Source: Mycoemilia scoparia
Taxonomy: Eukaryota; Kickxellomycota; Kickxellomycetes; Kickxellales; Kickxellaceae
Direction of reading: 5' to 3'
Assembly: GCA_027575805.1 (NCBI GenBank)
Contig: JANBPU010000015.1
Span: 1-64,000 of the forward strand
DNA length: 64,000 bases
Shown: piece after piece, positions 20,876 to 34,442 of the stretch
How the letters are laid out: each line of letters starts with the position of its first letter
Position numbering within the stretch: position 1 is the first letter of the stretch
Position numbers and translations under genes: made by a program
The notes under the pieces: generated by a model
The model's input: the letters and a program-made list of their open reading frames with translations, nothing else
Databases searched by the model: none
Told to the model about the DNA's origin: nothing

Positions 20876-21879
20876 ATGAACCCTGTTGTTTTGGTTTATT
20901 TCGTACATCCTACTACTGCTATTTATTATTAGCTTAGGTAGATAGATAGGTAGTTTTTGAAAGATCCAAACATTCGCCTTTTTCCCTCGCCTTTTTTCTC
21001 CTCCCTCTCCAAATAAATAAGTAACCGCGCTAGTTAGCCAAACACGCTAAGCACCATAACCCTAATTTATGAGTCCCACTATACCGCACACACATACACG
21101 CCACCAACGCTTTGTCCCTCCATCTACTCCGCATATCCTCAATATTCCCTTTTTCAATTCCTACTCCATTCCTGTCTTGTCATTAATAAAAGACGGCTGA
21201 TATATCTATTTGACTGGACATTTACTACTAGTCTTATGCTCTTTTCTTCTTTGGCTAGTATGTTTGTTTTGGAGATATATATATGGCTTTATATAATACA
21301 CAAACAGGTTAAACCACCACCATAGCCAAGGATGACACAGGGTATAATGGCTTTTGTTATTTGCCAGGTTCTCCGCCAGAAAGGTACAGGCAGATTCCCT
21401 CATAGTACATTACCTGCAAATCAGCCTATAAGCTATACAATTTAGCTGGGGTCTCAGCAATGGTTGATTGGGATCCAAAGGGATGTCCTTGTACTGCCCT
21501 TTTAGAGGAGACTGCTCTGCCATTTAGTCAAAGGAAGGCACACTTCATACACATGATTAGAAGTTGATTGGCCATTATGATACATACAAAATCAAGTGGG
21601 TTTGTTGATCAAATGAGTCGTGTAAACAACAAAAATCAGCAACTCTTCTCTCTCCGTGTCATTATTAGAAAGCTTCATTAAACAATACCATCACGACTTT
21701 TTATAAACCACAGCCAGCTTAGTTTTAATCTATCGGACTTTCACTCCTTGCTTCTCTTTTTATATTTTACATATTCCGTCCGAATGACCTGATAACCCAA
21801 AAACAAAATTATAATCCCAATATAAACATTACAAGCACATTGAAAAGAAGAAAGGCAAATAATAGAACTTTTAACAGAA
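20876..21879. other. Intergenic between tyrosinase and GCP2
   Basis: Tyrosinase 3' region with attaataaaaga at 21182 as a possible polyadenylation signal, then the GCP2 promoter region. No gene is recognised. Confidence 0.55.
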
Positions 21880-24800
21880 ATGGACTCACAGTATGGAAGT
21901 GTTGGAGCAGGGAACAAACAAAGGACCGAATATTCACCACTAGACCACAACCCCAATTACAACAGCCCCTACCAGCAGCAAATGACCAATACACAGCAAA
22001 GATACGATATTCACGATGAATATGACTATGACTATCTTGGGCCTCACCAGCAACAGCAGCAGCCGCATCCGGGAAATGTGACAATAAACAATTCAGCCCA
22101 AATTGCGCCGCCTTTAAATTCAGCTGACCGATTAACCGAGTCTAGTTTTCCATTGTCCTATCGGCATAATAGTGAAGATGGGAGTAGCGGTATGCCGCCA
22201 CAACCATCTCATCCCCAGCACCAACAGCAATTATCTGGAAGCGGGTATCCATCAAACCCAAATATTCGAGGATACTATTCATCTGCTTTACCATCCGAAC
22301 CCGAAGAGGATTATAACAATAATTTGACCAACAATAACAATGGTAGCAACAACAATGTGGGAATGGCAATGTTGGCAACTCCTCGAGGAAGTATTAGCGC
22401 AGGTGTTGGTGGTGGATATGTGGACGAGTATATGGGCAATTCAGACCATTTGTTTCAAAGCTCATTTCGCCATGAAAACTATAATATCGATGATGATTGG
22501 ATGAGGAGAGGTCCTTATGAATCCAGATCTACTGATACGATGAGAATATATGGTCATCATGGATTTCTACAACAACAACAACAACAACAACAACAAATTC
22601 TTAATACAGCTTCTGGTGGCGGTGGTCTTGGTGCTAGTAATACCACCATTGGGGCTGTGGATATTGCTCCTCTTGGTAGTATGCCATTATCCCATCAAGA
22701 GCTGATAATAATGGATGATATCCTATACGTAATGATTGGGATTCAAGGCAAATATATTGAAATCCACGTACCGCCGACTTTAAACGAATCGGCTAGTCAG
22801 ATCGATTATGTACTTGATGAAACCATGGATGGGTCATTGAAAGACATGGTGTTCAAGATTTTACCAATTGCATCGTGCTATATTGAGATTGAGCAGTTTT
22901 CCAATATTTACTCGAGGCCGGCGGCTGGGCTGGTTAATCAGGCCTTGTGTTCGGCTATTAGGTCGCTGTTGAAGGATTATACGGTGTTGGTTGCCCAGTT
23001 GGAACATCGGTTGAGGTCTTGTAGTAGCAAGTCGCCGTTTACATTGCAGCAGTTTTGGTTCCATATCCATCCAACGTTGCAGGTTATGCTGAGAGTTGCG
23101 AAACTGATTGAGGCCATTAAGAAGGAGGTGCTTATTCAGCAACTGGAGTTGGATCAGAAGGAACAAGAGAAGGGGTTGGTTACTATTATTGGAGATGATG
23201 ATGATGATGAGGAGGATGAGAATAGGGATGATGGTGGCGACGGTGATAATGAAGGCCAGCTGGGCTCAGATGATGATAGCGAAAAGGGACTTGATGCTGG
23301 TGCAATTGCTAGAAAGAATTTCAGAAAAAATGCTATAATGTATGTTAGGGGTGGAAGAACGTTGAATATTATAGCAGAGCAGATGAAACTCCATGGAGGG
23401 TAAGTAAATATCAGAATTGATTGTTGTTGTTGTTGTTGTTGTTGTTGTGTGTATTTTATTATTTAAGCATAGCAAAAATATTTACATGAAATCTCAACGA
23501 CTATATTATTGTTATAGTGATTCAACAACTAAACAGTTGTATGGATTTTTGCTTTCGCAAGCATCAGTTCCATTTTACGGAATGTTGCGAAAATGGCTGA
23601 GATATGGCAAATTGGGCGACTCGGATCCCAACAGCCCATCGAATGGCGAGTTTATGATTAAATTTGTCCCGGCCAAGATTGCGACAATGGCGAACATCAA
23701 GGAAGAGATTGTGGTCATTCAAGAGCGTGACGACACACCATTGACACAAGAGAACAAAGTCATTCTGGTAAGCGCACTCAAATTATCGTCATCGTTATTG
23801 CCACTAGCTTGACCAATCGGATAATTATGCGGGTAAATGATTAGACTAATACTATACTGGGTGTATGTCTGTGTGTGTTTGGCCAATAGAAATTTGTACT
23901 TGAGTCCGATCTGACCCCCATGTTCATGAAGCCATTTGGGCAACGCATCATACTTACTGGAAAGTACCTCAACGTAGTCAAAGCATGTGGTGTGGATCTT
24001 AATACGATATTTGCCGAGAATTCGAATGACATAAAGCAATCCGAGGCTGGTGATTATTATGCTGTTGGAAATGGGGTTGTCTCCAACCGAATCGGAGTTG
24101 AAGATTCTTCTTCGGCGAATACTGGTGTTAATAACAGTAATAACAATGGCAATGAGAAGTATGTCGAGAATAGCGATGTTATCCAAGCAATGAAAGGACG
24201 AGAGTAAGTAATTGCGCACTATTAGTGTGATATAAATAAATGGAGATAACTGAGTTGGTTGGACGACCAGTGTTAATACTGTTGTGACCCAATATCATGA
24301 CTGGCCAATACACACAAAAGGGACATAGTAAAATATATATTGGGGCTATTTCATCACTAGCACTATTTATCCAAAAAAGAGGACATGTGTGATATATAAA
24401 ATGGCAAAAAAGCGAGATACCAAAGAAAACTAAAAGGATATTTGTTTATGTGAAAAATTTAATAGGGTAATTCGGGAAATCAATCTGGCATATGTTAATG
24501 CGAACCGAGCGCTGCTGAAGGTCTTGCTAAATAAGGATGGCGGAGGAAGACTAAAGGAATATTTGCGGGGGATCAAACGCTATTTGTTGTTTGACCAATC
24601 CGATTTCATTACGCATTTCTTGGATTTGGCGTTGCGAGAGCTTAATCGTCCAACCAAGGATCTGGCTCATACGACGAAGCTTCAGTCGCTTCTTGATATT
24701 GCGTTACGGAACCCGGCGTCTGTGACTTATGCTGATCCATATAAGGAGCATGTGCAAATCAAGATGGCTCGGGAGCGGCTTTTGGAATCGTTGGCCTCAC

Positions 24801-25861
24801 TTCAACAGAATCCGGATAATATTCCTGGCGGTGGTGGTGGTGATAACAACAACAACAACAACAACAATAATAATATGCTGTTAGCGAATGCCACAATGAT
24901 GGTTAATTCTTCATCAGTTAATCCCAACAGCACTGCATCATCGTCATCTCAGCACGGACAGTTATTGACTTGTATTGAGGCATTGAACTTGAACCTGTAT
25001 GTGACTTTCCCGGCGACCATGGTATTGCATCCAATTGCAAAGAATAAATACTCAATGATACATCGGCATTTGTTGGCATTAAAGTATCTTGAACAAAGGC
25101 TGTGCAATGACTGGCATATTGATATTAAACGGAGTTCACAATCTAACCGGAAAAAGTTTTCCAAAAAGACCGCAGCACGTGGCGCAAAGAATTCCAACAA
25201 CACAGCCGCATCGAAAGATGACGTTGGCGATAACGATGACATCGCCAAGATTGAGAAGATGAGACGAAGCCTTCATTTGCGACTATTTGGACTTCGTAAT
25301 CGGATGTTGCAGTGTATTCAACAAATCTTGTATTATTCGTGTTGGGAGGTAATTGAGCCCAACTGGAATGAGATGATCAAGAAGATCGAGGAGGCCGCGA
25401 CGGTTGACGAGCTGATACATACACATACGACATTCTTGGACTTGTCACTGAGGCAGTGTGGGCTTAGTAATATCAAGCTGACAAAGATATTCACAAAAGT
25501 TATTACCAGGTGTCACCAGTTTTTGAGGTTTACACAGCACCATATTCGACCAGATTCGGCGCTGTATGTTGAAATTGGCAATGGTGGCGGGGAAAACGTA
25601 TTTAAGAGTCCTGGCTCTATTTCTGGTGGCACAATGGCATTCGATAGCCCTAGCGGGGGTGGAGGAGATGAAGTAGGGCTTGAGGCTAGAGTTATGGCGC
25701 AATTACAAAGCTTTGAGAATAACTTGAAAAAGATGGAGGACGGATTCAAGAGCAGTCTGAAGATGCTGGTCGATGGACTTAACTTTTATGCTCGTTCGCA
25801 GACCAACCAGTATCTCAATCTTGCTGTTCGTCTGGACTATAGTCAATACTATGCTCCGTAA
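21880..25861 (+). CDS. Gamma-tubulin complex component 2 (GCP2/Spc97/Alp4)
   Basis: Four exons: 21880-23399, 23518-23767, 23890-24203 and 24466-25861, total 1,159 residues. Introns are 118, 122 and 262 nt with GTAAGT/GTAAGC donors and ATAG acceptors, and all phases join correctly. The first 270 residues are Gln/Asn/Ser-rich with a short polyGln (nt 22570-22595). The Spc97/Spc98 family region starts near residue 278 (DDILYVMIGIQGKYIEI) and includes QFSNIYSRPAAGLVNQALC, FTLQQFWFHIHPTLQ, RIILTGKYLNVVKACG across exon 3, and IKRYLLFDQSDFITHFLDLA in exon 4. These are GCP2-type rather than GCP3-type by my reading. By family it pairs with GCP3 in the gamma-tubulin small complex at the spindle pole body and nucleates microtubules. 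Acidic (nt 23190-23280) and Asn-rich (nt 24842-24875) insertions interrupt the domain between conserved blocks. Confidence 0.92.
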
Positions 25862-26192
25862 AAGATCCGATTCTATACTTGTTCGGTATCAAAAAGCTCA
25901 TGAGTATATAGCGTTTGTTCTGATTAAGGTACTAATGGCGTTTTTATTGCTTATAATGAAAGATAGTAATAATAAGAAAAGGAATATATTTTGTAGAGAT
26001 ATTTAACAAATGTACAAATTATCTATTTTATGAAGAGGAAAAGTATATAAATAGAGAGGAATATCTGATTATTAAACAAGGGTTTTTGTGGCATCATTTG
26101 ATTAGAAAGAGATATTCACAACAACGTATATCATGGTATTAGAAGATAGATACTGCTACAACAGCCAAGTTAGGCAGCTTTACAGACAGGCA
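25862..26192. other. Convergent spacer between GCP2 and the bHLH gene
   Basis: AT-rich 3' spacer shared by two convergent genes. Nothing else is visible. Confidence 0.5.
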
Positions 26193-26212
26193 TCAATAAT
26201 GCTGTGGTTGTA

Positions 26213-26247
<35 letters not shown>

Positions 26248-27971
26248 GGTTGTTGTTGCAGTTGTTGCAGTCGAGAAGGTGGAGGAAGAGCCTGATGGTG
26301 TTTAGTTGGAATTTCATATGGCGAGTAGTATGGATGAGAAGCAGCAGAGAAATGTGGTGAGGTGGGGACGGAGCGAGTTGGTCTTCCAGCATATCTGGGT
26401 GTATTTGGAACTCTCCCACACCCAAGCTGCTGCTGTTGGCGATTATAATAATATTGGGACTGTTGGGAGATAGGAGGAGCAGCAGCTGGTGGCTGCTGTT
26501 GTCCGACATAAACATTTGTGGATTGCTGTTGGGGTGGATGATTTACGAGTGATCCCGCGCTTGTCCCCGACTCATAGCTTTGTTGATGGTGCTGGTGTGG
26601 TGGGTAGTGAGAAGATGGTGCTGAGCCATTCTGTGGAAATGACATGTCTTTGGTAAATCCATTTGGATGCTGATACTGGTGTCTGCCATTATCAAATGAT
26701 TTCCGATGTCTTGGCTGATACTGGATCTCGTTGACTGGTGGCAAAACACCGGGATTGATCGGGCTTCCATGGCTAGCACTCTTGTTGTTGTTTGGTGCAG
26801 AATTGTGTAGTGGTGCCGGCATGGCCTTGGAAAAGTGGTAATCGGAGAGCTGAGGTAGCTGTGTGCAACTATATGACGACCTCTGGAAGGTGCTGCTAGG
26901 CGAGACAGGTGCCGATGCCAAGGAGGCTGGGCAAGTAGCACCGCTTGGCGCGGCAGACGGGGCTGAGCCAGGAGAGATGTCATGATGAGATGGATTACGA
27001 GAGTGAGTAGCAGACAACGGCATCTTGGGCGGGGGAAGGGGCTGGAAGGACGGTGTCTTCATGGGCACAGAAATGATGTTGTACTTGGCAGGGTCAGCAC
27101 CACCGGCGTTTTTTGGGTTCGAGATTGGTGGTGGGAGTATGCTGACTGGAGATGTCGATGCTGAAGAGTTGGACACGAGGGCCCTTAGTCTGTTGTTCTC
27201 AATGATCAGGCTCTGGTTGGCACACTGCATCTCTTTGATGTGCTCGACGGCCATGCGCAGAACAGACCCTTTGTTGGTCTTGTTGTGATCCTTGCTGGCA
27301 TTGGGGATAAGATCAGCAAGCTGCTGGATAGTCTGGTTGATGTTGTCACGGCGGCGGCGCTCAACGAAGTTGTGGTTTTCGCGGCGTCTCTGGAGCCTTT
27401 CGTTTGCAGTCTTTGCGTCAATGTTATTGCGGTTAAGGATGTTTACACCGTTGACACGGAAGCTTGATGTGCGAATCTTTTTCTGAGCAGGCTTGCTGGT
27501 GGTAGCAGGGGTGGTGGCCATAGAGACCGTTGGGCTTTTGGGGCTGCTGTTGTTGGCAGCTGAGGATGTGCCATTCTCATTGGAGATCTTTGATTCAGCA
27601 GCAGCAGCAGCATCGTTATAAGGAAAGTTCTGGATAGGCCCTGTTGAGGGAGTAGTGACTGCGGTCGACCTGGTGGAGCTTGAGAATGTTGTATTAGAGC
27701 CAGAGGGAGATGACTGTATGGCAAAGTTTTCATCAACAAAGCCACAGGTGGTGGTGCTGATGCTATTATTACTGTCTTCAGGCATGGTGTGGCTTGACGT
27801 TGGTACAGTTTCTGTGTGCCGGCTAAACTGATCTTCTCTCTCTGGAGCTGAGGTAATGGGTGTAGTAGTAGTTGTTGTTGCGGTGGTTGTAATATTAGTA
27901 GAGCCGGGTAGAGCGTATGGGCCAGGCTTTATTATTAGAGTATCAGTTGGCGTATTTGGGCAATCAATCAT
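26193..27971 (-). CDS. bHLH-leucine zipper transcription factor (MITF/USF-like)
   Basis: A 592-residue protein from the first ATG at 27971 (MIDCPNTPTDTL). The frame is open further upstream but without an ATG. The bHLH at residues about 194-249 reads RRRENHNFVERRRRDNINQT, then LADLIPN, a basic loop and KGSVLRMAVEHIKEMQ, followed by a short zipper-like extension (ANQSLIIENNRLRALV). Basic-region residues H200, E204 and R208 are the triad that reads CANNTG with preference for CACGTG, so a nuclear E-box binder is expected. The motif order resembles animal MITF/TFE and USF and fungal relatives; I cannot assign an orthologue. The N-terminal part is Thr/Ser-rich. The C-terminal half is Pro/Ser/Gln-rich and ends in a polyGln tract encoded by CAG/CAA repeats (nt 26214-26260), typical of activation domains. 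Confidence 0.87.
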
Positions 27972-30402
27972 TAAAGAAAATGGACTAGAAAAAATTGAAA
28001 GGCTAGCAGAGTAATAAATAACCAGAATGACAGGAACAGAGCCCAACACACAGTGTAGCTTTGTGCAAAGGCCAGATGAAGGAAAATATTGATAGAGAGA
28101 GAGAGAGAGAGAGAAAAGATGAGATCAAGAAAGAGCTGAAGGCCAGAGGTAAATGCCCCAACCTTTTAAAGCAGAGCACACGCTCACCCTCCCAGGGTCT
28201 TGCTTAGAGAGAGAGAGGGCGAGATGATGAATATTCTTGGTGAAAGAAGGGATCCAAGAGCAGATCGTTATAGTAGAATAGGCATATGCCATTACTGTGG
28301 CACATAATGATATGCATAGTTGTGTGCTTATCGACTTATCATCTATGCTCGCCCCACACAGACGAAAACGTGCCATGTTGAAACCACATGGGGAGGTTAA
28401 AGACTATGGCAATCAAGCAACTACAACTGCCATCAGAAGCAAGCAACAAATCACCGATTTAACTGTGCCAAGCTCTGTGGCCTGCCACTCACATCCCGTT
28501 AGTCTGCTCTTCTGGGTGGCTATGTATATATTTAGGCCCACGGTTGAGAACCAATCCACAGAACCTCAAAAAAACCCTGGGGTAATCACCCTATCATCGG
28601 GCTTGACTCTTCTATCACTTCCTCTTTCGCACACCAAACCCTTGCCTCATATGTGTCTTTGCCAATTGGCATCCTCGAATATTAGCCCACCTCTGACGCA
28701 GGTCGGTGTTTCTTTTATGTTCTGCGCTGCGGCTCAATTTCGCTATTGGCAATCCCGTTGGCCCTCAGCCCTCCCAACACATAATAATAGACACGAAAAC
28801 TCTTATTTCCCTTACGCCCTTCTTTCCTACCACCCGACAACGCCCAAAGACAAAAACCATCAATTAATGTTTTGGCGCACACACACATGTGCATCTGTGC
28901 AGACAAACCCCAGCCAATGCTTTATTATTGATATCGCAAGCCTTTCGGATCAATATCCAGTATTATGCCCTTATAGTTCTCACACATCGCAGCGCCGCTA
29001 CAGCTGATGCCTATGCACCCCATCATCGTTTTCGGGATTTTGTCCCTATGGACATTTATGGCCAATAAGATCCGTTCCTTGTCTCACCATTTGGGTTTGC
29101 CTGACAAAAGTTTTGAACAAATGTCGTGCTGGGGCAAAGGGATGTGCGCGGGATGGGTGTGGATTTTCCGATTGATTTGTTTCGCAATTTGTCAAATAGC
29201 TAATAAGCACACGTGGAAAAATGTTGTATGTGTATAGATGGCTGAGCGGCATCGACGCCAAGGTTGGCTGCAAGATCAAAATCCATGTCTTTCCAAAAAG
29301 CTGGACATCTGGGTATTCACCTTCCTGGCTTGGCTTGGCCTGTCTTTGGCCACACGGGTGACGGTATTCTAGAATCTCTTTCTATGTCTCCAATACTTTC
29401 AAATGTATACTAGTGGGAGGCATGTCTTTTTGTTGCTGATAAACAGTTACTAAAATTTAGGCCTGTCTTTCATTGCTCATCAAATGTGTCTGTGTGTGTG
29501 CGTGCGTGTGGAAACCCTTGTCTACACACATGTACAGTCCAATCTTTGTCAGGATGTTTGGGCCACTGGCGTTCTTATCATTGCGGTTGCATTGAACATC
29601 AACCCCTTATGTATTTATGTGTTTACATGGGTGGTTATTTTTGAAAGGCTATATCAATATTATCAATGATAATATAGGATGGCCAATAATATGCAGATTG
29701 ATACTGGCCTGCTAGTAAAAATTGGTAGCTCTTCGAAAACAATAACTACTCATACGTGTGTGCTGTTGTATATTTATCTATGTCGGAATAATGGACCCAT
29801 CTTGATCTCTGACGTTTTTATGTATATTTGTGTATGAGGGGAGGAGTGGGTGGTAGTGATGCAAAAACTTGTTTCTCAGCTACTGATGCAGATGCTGTGG
29901 GAGTTGTATGACTGCAGTTCCATAAGTTTCCCCTTTAATAGCACATACCAGTTCACACTGCTCAGCTACTCGCTCACATGCACACATTGGCGCTTTCCAT
30001 AGGGTGCAATGCAAGCGTATGCAACACTAATGGTTGTAACTGGAATGGTCCTGTTATGAAGAGCCCAAAGCCTGAATGTTAGTCATAGTTTTTTCTATGC
30101 CTGCCAGTGTGTATGTGTGGTTCTACGACACATGGTGACAATACAAGCCCGATATTCAAGGCCGCCTGGCCACAAACATTTCTATGTGCATGTGATGATT
30201 ATGGTGATATGCTTTTGAGAAGAATAAATATGTGTGGTCGAAAAGGACTAGAAATTTTCACTAAATTTCAACAGAAAAAAGAACACAACTATGCTGTTAG
30301 TTACTATTACAAATCTAAACTTAACTTATGTGAAAATATATGGACGATGGTCTTGGTTACATTAGTTTCTTTTTTTCTCTCTCTGTGTGTGTGTGTGTGT
30401 TA
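27972..30402. other. Long intergenic region upstream of the bHLH gene
   Basis: About 2.4 kb with GA repeats (28094-28113, 28206-28217) near the bHLH start, then mixed sequence rich in CA/TG. A 236-codon plus-strand frame (28297-29007) has an ATG but no domain, and its His/Cys/Ser/Pro-rich composition looks like translated CA-rich noncoding DNA; I do not call it. A weak MITE relative is at 29629-29747. Right end: (GT)n at 30384-30400 next to the stop codon of the following gene. Confidence 0.5.
29629..29747. mobile_element. Possible diverged MITE-family copy
   Basis: A left arm gttatttttgaaaggctata and a right arm gctcttcgaaaacaataact are loosely inverted. The stretch actggcctgctagtaaaa is like the ggatgtccagttttactagt core and the core of the copy at 57981-58083. 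Similarity is weak. Confidence 0.35.
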
Positions 30403-33400
30403 TCAGGACTGACCCCTCCTACCATCACTGGCGCCATTATTTTTAATGTTGTTGTTATTATTATTGCGGATGGTGGACTGCTGCTGTTGCCAAGGGTTGA
30501 ATGAAAAATTTTGTTCTGGTGGCTCCAATCGCCCCGAATTTCCCGGTTTATTTTGATGCAAGCTGGATGGGGCTCCACCACCAACCATGTTGGATAGCAG
30601 TGGTGTGGATAAGGACAAGCGGGGGCTGGTACTGCCGTTACTATTATTATTGCTATCAAGCCTACGATCAAGGCGAGCTGCTATTCCCGAAGGACCCATT
30701 CCACTCCCAACATTTGCCTCATCAACATTACCACCGTTGACACTATTAGCAATGTTGTTAGATGTCTGGAATAACCCATCATGAGTATTGCTATAAAGAC
30801 GCGATGATGTCCATACATTTCCGGATGTTGTTGTGTAATTCTGGTTCTGAGAGCTAACGTCTGTTGTAGTTGATGCCGAGTCTTCAGGGGTTCCAATGTG
30901 ATAGCCTTCATCGACCAACAGATACACACCAATGAGGTTGAGATGACGTGCCCAGCTTGGTCCCTTCGTTTGTGCTAGCCTTCTAGCTGAATGTATAAGC
31001 GCCATTCCCTCACCACCACTGTGGCGATCACTGTTGCCATAATTATCGTTGCCATATCCATCATCTGCGTTCATATCAGTCACAAGCCAGTTCATTATCC
31101 GGCTGTGGACATTGAAATAAGTTAGTGCAGCTGGAAGTAATATTAGCCCTGGCATCCACCGATTAGCGCTTTCTCCAAATATGGGGACAAGGTCGGTCAT
31201 TCCCATGAATTTTTCAAACACGGCGGCCTTGCGCGGCCCTGCCATATTCAGGAAATTGTAGCACAGAGGCATCCTATTGGTTTTGCATTCGGCAAATCAG
31301 AAATCCCAGTGATGAGTATACATGTAGATAAATGTTGGGTTCAGGTACTTTAAAATTTGCGAATATATATACGAGAGAGCGTGTGTGTGTGTGTAGACGG
31401 ATAAACATTAAAATAGCTTACATAAGACGACACAGGTATGCGCCACAGAATAATAGGCTCCGTTCATTAGTATGATGGTTCCATGCCAACGAATAAAAGT
31501 TGAACAGCTTCATCTTCATGACAGATGAGTATGCGCATAAGCTCATATACGACAATATGATAAACGACACAATCTAAGAGGGAGCCAGCAAACGGAATTA
31601 GTGACTGTCTTTGTTTTTTTAATCCAGTGAAGCTAAGGCAATGGCGGCATATGCATTTTTTGTTTATTTACCTCAATAGAGAAATAGCTCAATCCGAGTG
31701 AAAATATCAAATTTTGGATCAGTGATAGTGGAGGCGATCTGATATTAAACATGGGTTCTGACCAGAGAATACAGATGCTTGCGAGCGCAGAAACCAAGGC
31801 AAATGATTTATAAATCACTGGTTGTATACGAAGGTACCACCACCATCCTAAAATTTACATAAATATCGTGTCAGATGAGGGTAAAGGTAAATGCGGCTTT
31901 AATGTCATATCTGATTATTATGACACTTGCCTAACTTCCTGTACCTCATGGTCCATTCCGAGTATGGATACAGCGAGAATTCTAGCGTCTTATTGGAATC
32001 TTTTTGAGACTCAACCAGGTCCAAACAGAAAACTGCATCTTGAAGTGCTCTATATAGCTTCCATCGGTACTTGCGCTCCTTCCTAACTACCATTTTGGTC
32101 TTGTTGTTGAGTTTGATCATGGCAGCCTCAGAAATATCATAATTTGTGGCACCGTGCTCTCTGCCATTGTTAGGACGGCTGATGTTGGAGATCCTGGTTT
32201 GAGGGAACTAAAAAATAAATTGTGGACGTAGGTTGTGTTTAATTATTAGAAAAAGATAGCAATTAGGATAATTTCTTGAAATATATATGCGTGGACTTAA
32301 CATACATGAGCCAGTATCTTTTGCAAGTAAGGATATAATCGGTGTGCTTCATCTACCTTCAATGCCATCACCTTGGCCTCCTACATTAACGCATACATGT
32401 AATTAATATCAGCATTAAGAGCACACAATAGACGAGTTCGGCTCTATAGAGTATTGCCCATCATACATACCTTCAATGTGTCATCAAGATCGAACTGTGC
32501 GTCTTCTAGTTTATCTTTAAGTCGCATAAGTCTATCCGGATAAGATTTGAGCTGTTTCTTTCTATCGGATAGACTCCAAAGCTTTCGAGGAATGGCAACC
32601 AAACCACAACCCATAAAGACAATTACAAGCAAGAGGCCCCAGAAATTGGCAGCAGCCATCAAAAATGCAATCAATCCACGACTAATAAAGCAAAGCAAAG
32701 CAAAATATAATACCAACATAAATAATAATAATAATAATAATAATAAATATTATATGCTTGTCAGCGATTCACTCAACTGGTACCATTATACTCACCCACT
32801 AAGATGCCTGAAAATAGTCAAATAGCCAACTACGACCAAACCGATAACAATCATGATAAAGTTATAACGAAGGTTATATAAAATGGACTCGCGTAATCTT
32901 GTGCGTACTGTGAATGCACCCGAATCGACATATATCATCATAACCGGCAGAACCATCCAGGTTAAAACAAACATAATCCAATACAATATCCTCCACAACA
33001 GCAGGGTATGCTCCATGTCTAAATACCCCGATGGTTTGTCGCAAGCCGCGCCATCTTCACAAGCTCGATATAACGTCTAAATAGATAGATTACAAAGTTT
33101 AGATATTTGCAGTGCTTTATATGCGATTTTTTCTTTTGATCAATTAAATGGCAAGGTCACCATCAAAAGGAAACAGACAAGCGTGTGCTCGTCATACATT
33201 CCCTGCAAATGGGCCCATAGCCCACATACACTTTGATTGGAGCCTGACAGATTATTGGCCATTATCCAGGGTATTATTATTCTGGTATATGCTCTCAAAG
33301 GAAATTCTGCCAAATGGATTGTATCATCTTGTGCTACACAATAAAGACCTGCTGCTTACTTACCGAGCTAAGATCAAATGGCAATAAAAACACAGTAGCC

Positions 33401-33534
33401 ATCGGCAAATACCAACTTGTAAGTGCAGCGACCCAGACATACCACCGACATCGCTTCTTCTCAGCATACTTGTATAGCAGCCCAGCCACGCCGACTAAAC
33501 AGGCGACTGCGCATAGAACGATGGGGTATATCAT
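30403..33534 (-). CDS. LMBR1 domain-containing membrane protein (LMBD2-like)
   Basis: Eight exons on the minus strand: 33364-33534, 32796-33076, 32471-32681, 32306-32380, 31931-32207, 31672-31847, 31422-31573 and 30403-31273, total 737 residues. All phases join. The N-terminal exon is a membrane segment (MIYPIVLCAVACLVGVAGLL) and further hydrophobic helices follow. Diagnostic blocks of the LMBR1 family seen: AAANFWGLLLVIVFMGCGLV and IPRKLWS; a central coiled coil (RLKDKLEDAQFDLDDTLK); WWWYLRIQPVIYKSF; ILWSEPMFN; then CRLMMPLCYNFLNM and VPIFGESANRWMPGLILL. The C-terminal 200 residues are soluble, Ser/Asn-rich and probably cytosolic. Intron 5 (31848-31930) uses a GCAAGT donor, the only choice I found that keeps the frame. 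The family comprises nine-pass plasma-membrane or endomembrane proteins with roles in receptor signalling in animals; the fungal role is not known to me. Confidence 0.88.
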
Positions 33535-34442
33535 TTTGTCAGAGTTCTTGAAAGAAACTCGATGTATGTATGTGTATGTGAGTGAGTTTCTATTGTTGAC
33601 GGATGAATGAATGAATGAATGAATGAATATAATGTTGAAGTATTATGGTTCAATGGCCAGTCATTCGAATAAATGGTGCCAATGTACATGTACCAAAATG
33701 CTCTCAACAAGGCCTGACCAAGAATGTAGGGATGCGTGTAGGCTTTGGCCGCTTGAATTGTATGGCTAGAATGAAATAAAGAGAGATAGTAGGAGCTCTG
33801 TGACAGCGGCGAAAGCTGTGACGCTGGTAAAAGAGGCTGCTTTTTGACAAAACCAAGAAGAATGAATACGAAAGAAAAAAACAAAGATGGCCAAAACCTC
33901 AAGAGCGTCGATGTCTTGGTGTTATTGAAGTGTGCAAAGATGCACAAACATTTTTCCTTTGCTGGTGGTGACTGTGTGCCAAAGGGTTTAAAGATTATGC
34001 ATGTGAGTGGTATGCCTCAAACAAACATTACTATCAATCTTGTCTTTGGACCATGCTGCCGAAGTTTCAGACCACTACCAAAGTCGTGTGCAATGGCTAC
34101 ATTTCTATGCAAAAACACTATTTTTGCAATCTTGCAAGTTTTCGTGCCCTTATTTGTAATAGCGATCTAACAAACATTTCAAAGGTGCCCTGCAAAGCAC
34201 CTGATAGTATCATTATTATACCGATCCCTTAGCCAAGGCTTGTTTTATCAGAGCCCTGGTAATGTTAGCTATTTTGCTATGTTGTTTTATTTGTATGAAT
34301 CAAGACCAATAAAAATCGTGGTAGTGGCATTAACAAATCTATGGCAAAGATGCTATTCATACCATCCCTTTTTGTTGAAATGTTTGGTTAAAAATTAGCA
34401 GAGTAAACCCACACCGTCGTGACATATCACTGCCAATATAGG
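33535..34442. other. Intergenic between LMBD2-like gene and HAS1
   Basis: Contains a tandem GAAT repeat (33602-33628) in the upstream region of the LMBD2-like gene. The rest is unremarkable AT-rich sequence. No gene is recognised. Confidence 0.5.

Noticed and set aside
28297..29007. 236-codon plus-strand frame upstream of the bHLH gene
   Set aside because: Composition (Ser, Pro, His, Thr, Cys) is that of translated CA/CT-rich noncoding DNA, with no domain, repeat or leader. It overlaps the likely promoter of the divergent bHLH gene.
29222..29310. tRNA-like start (gatggctgagcgg) resembling an A box
   Set aside because: No matching B box, anticodon arm or acceptor stem could be built downstream.
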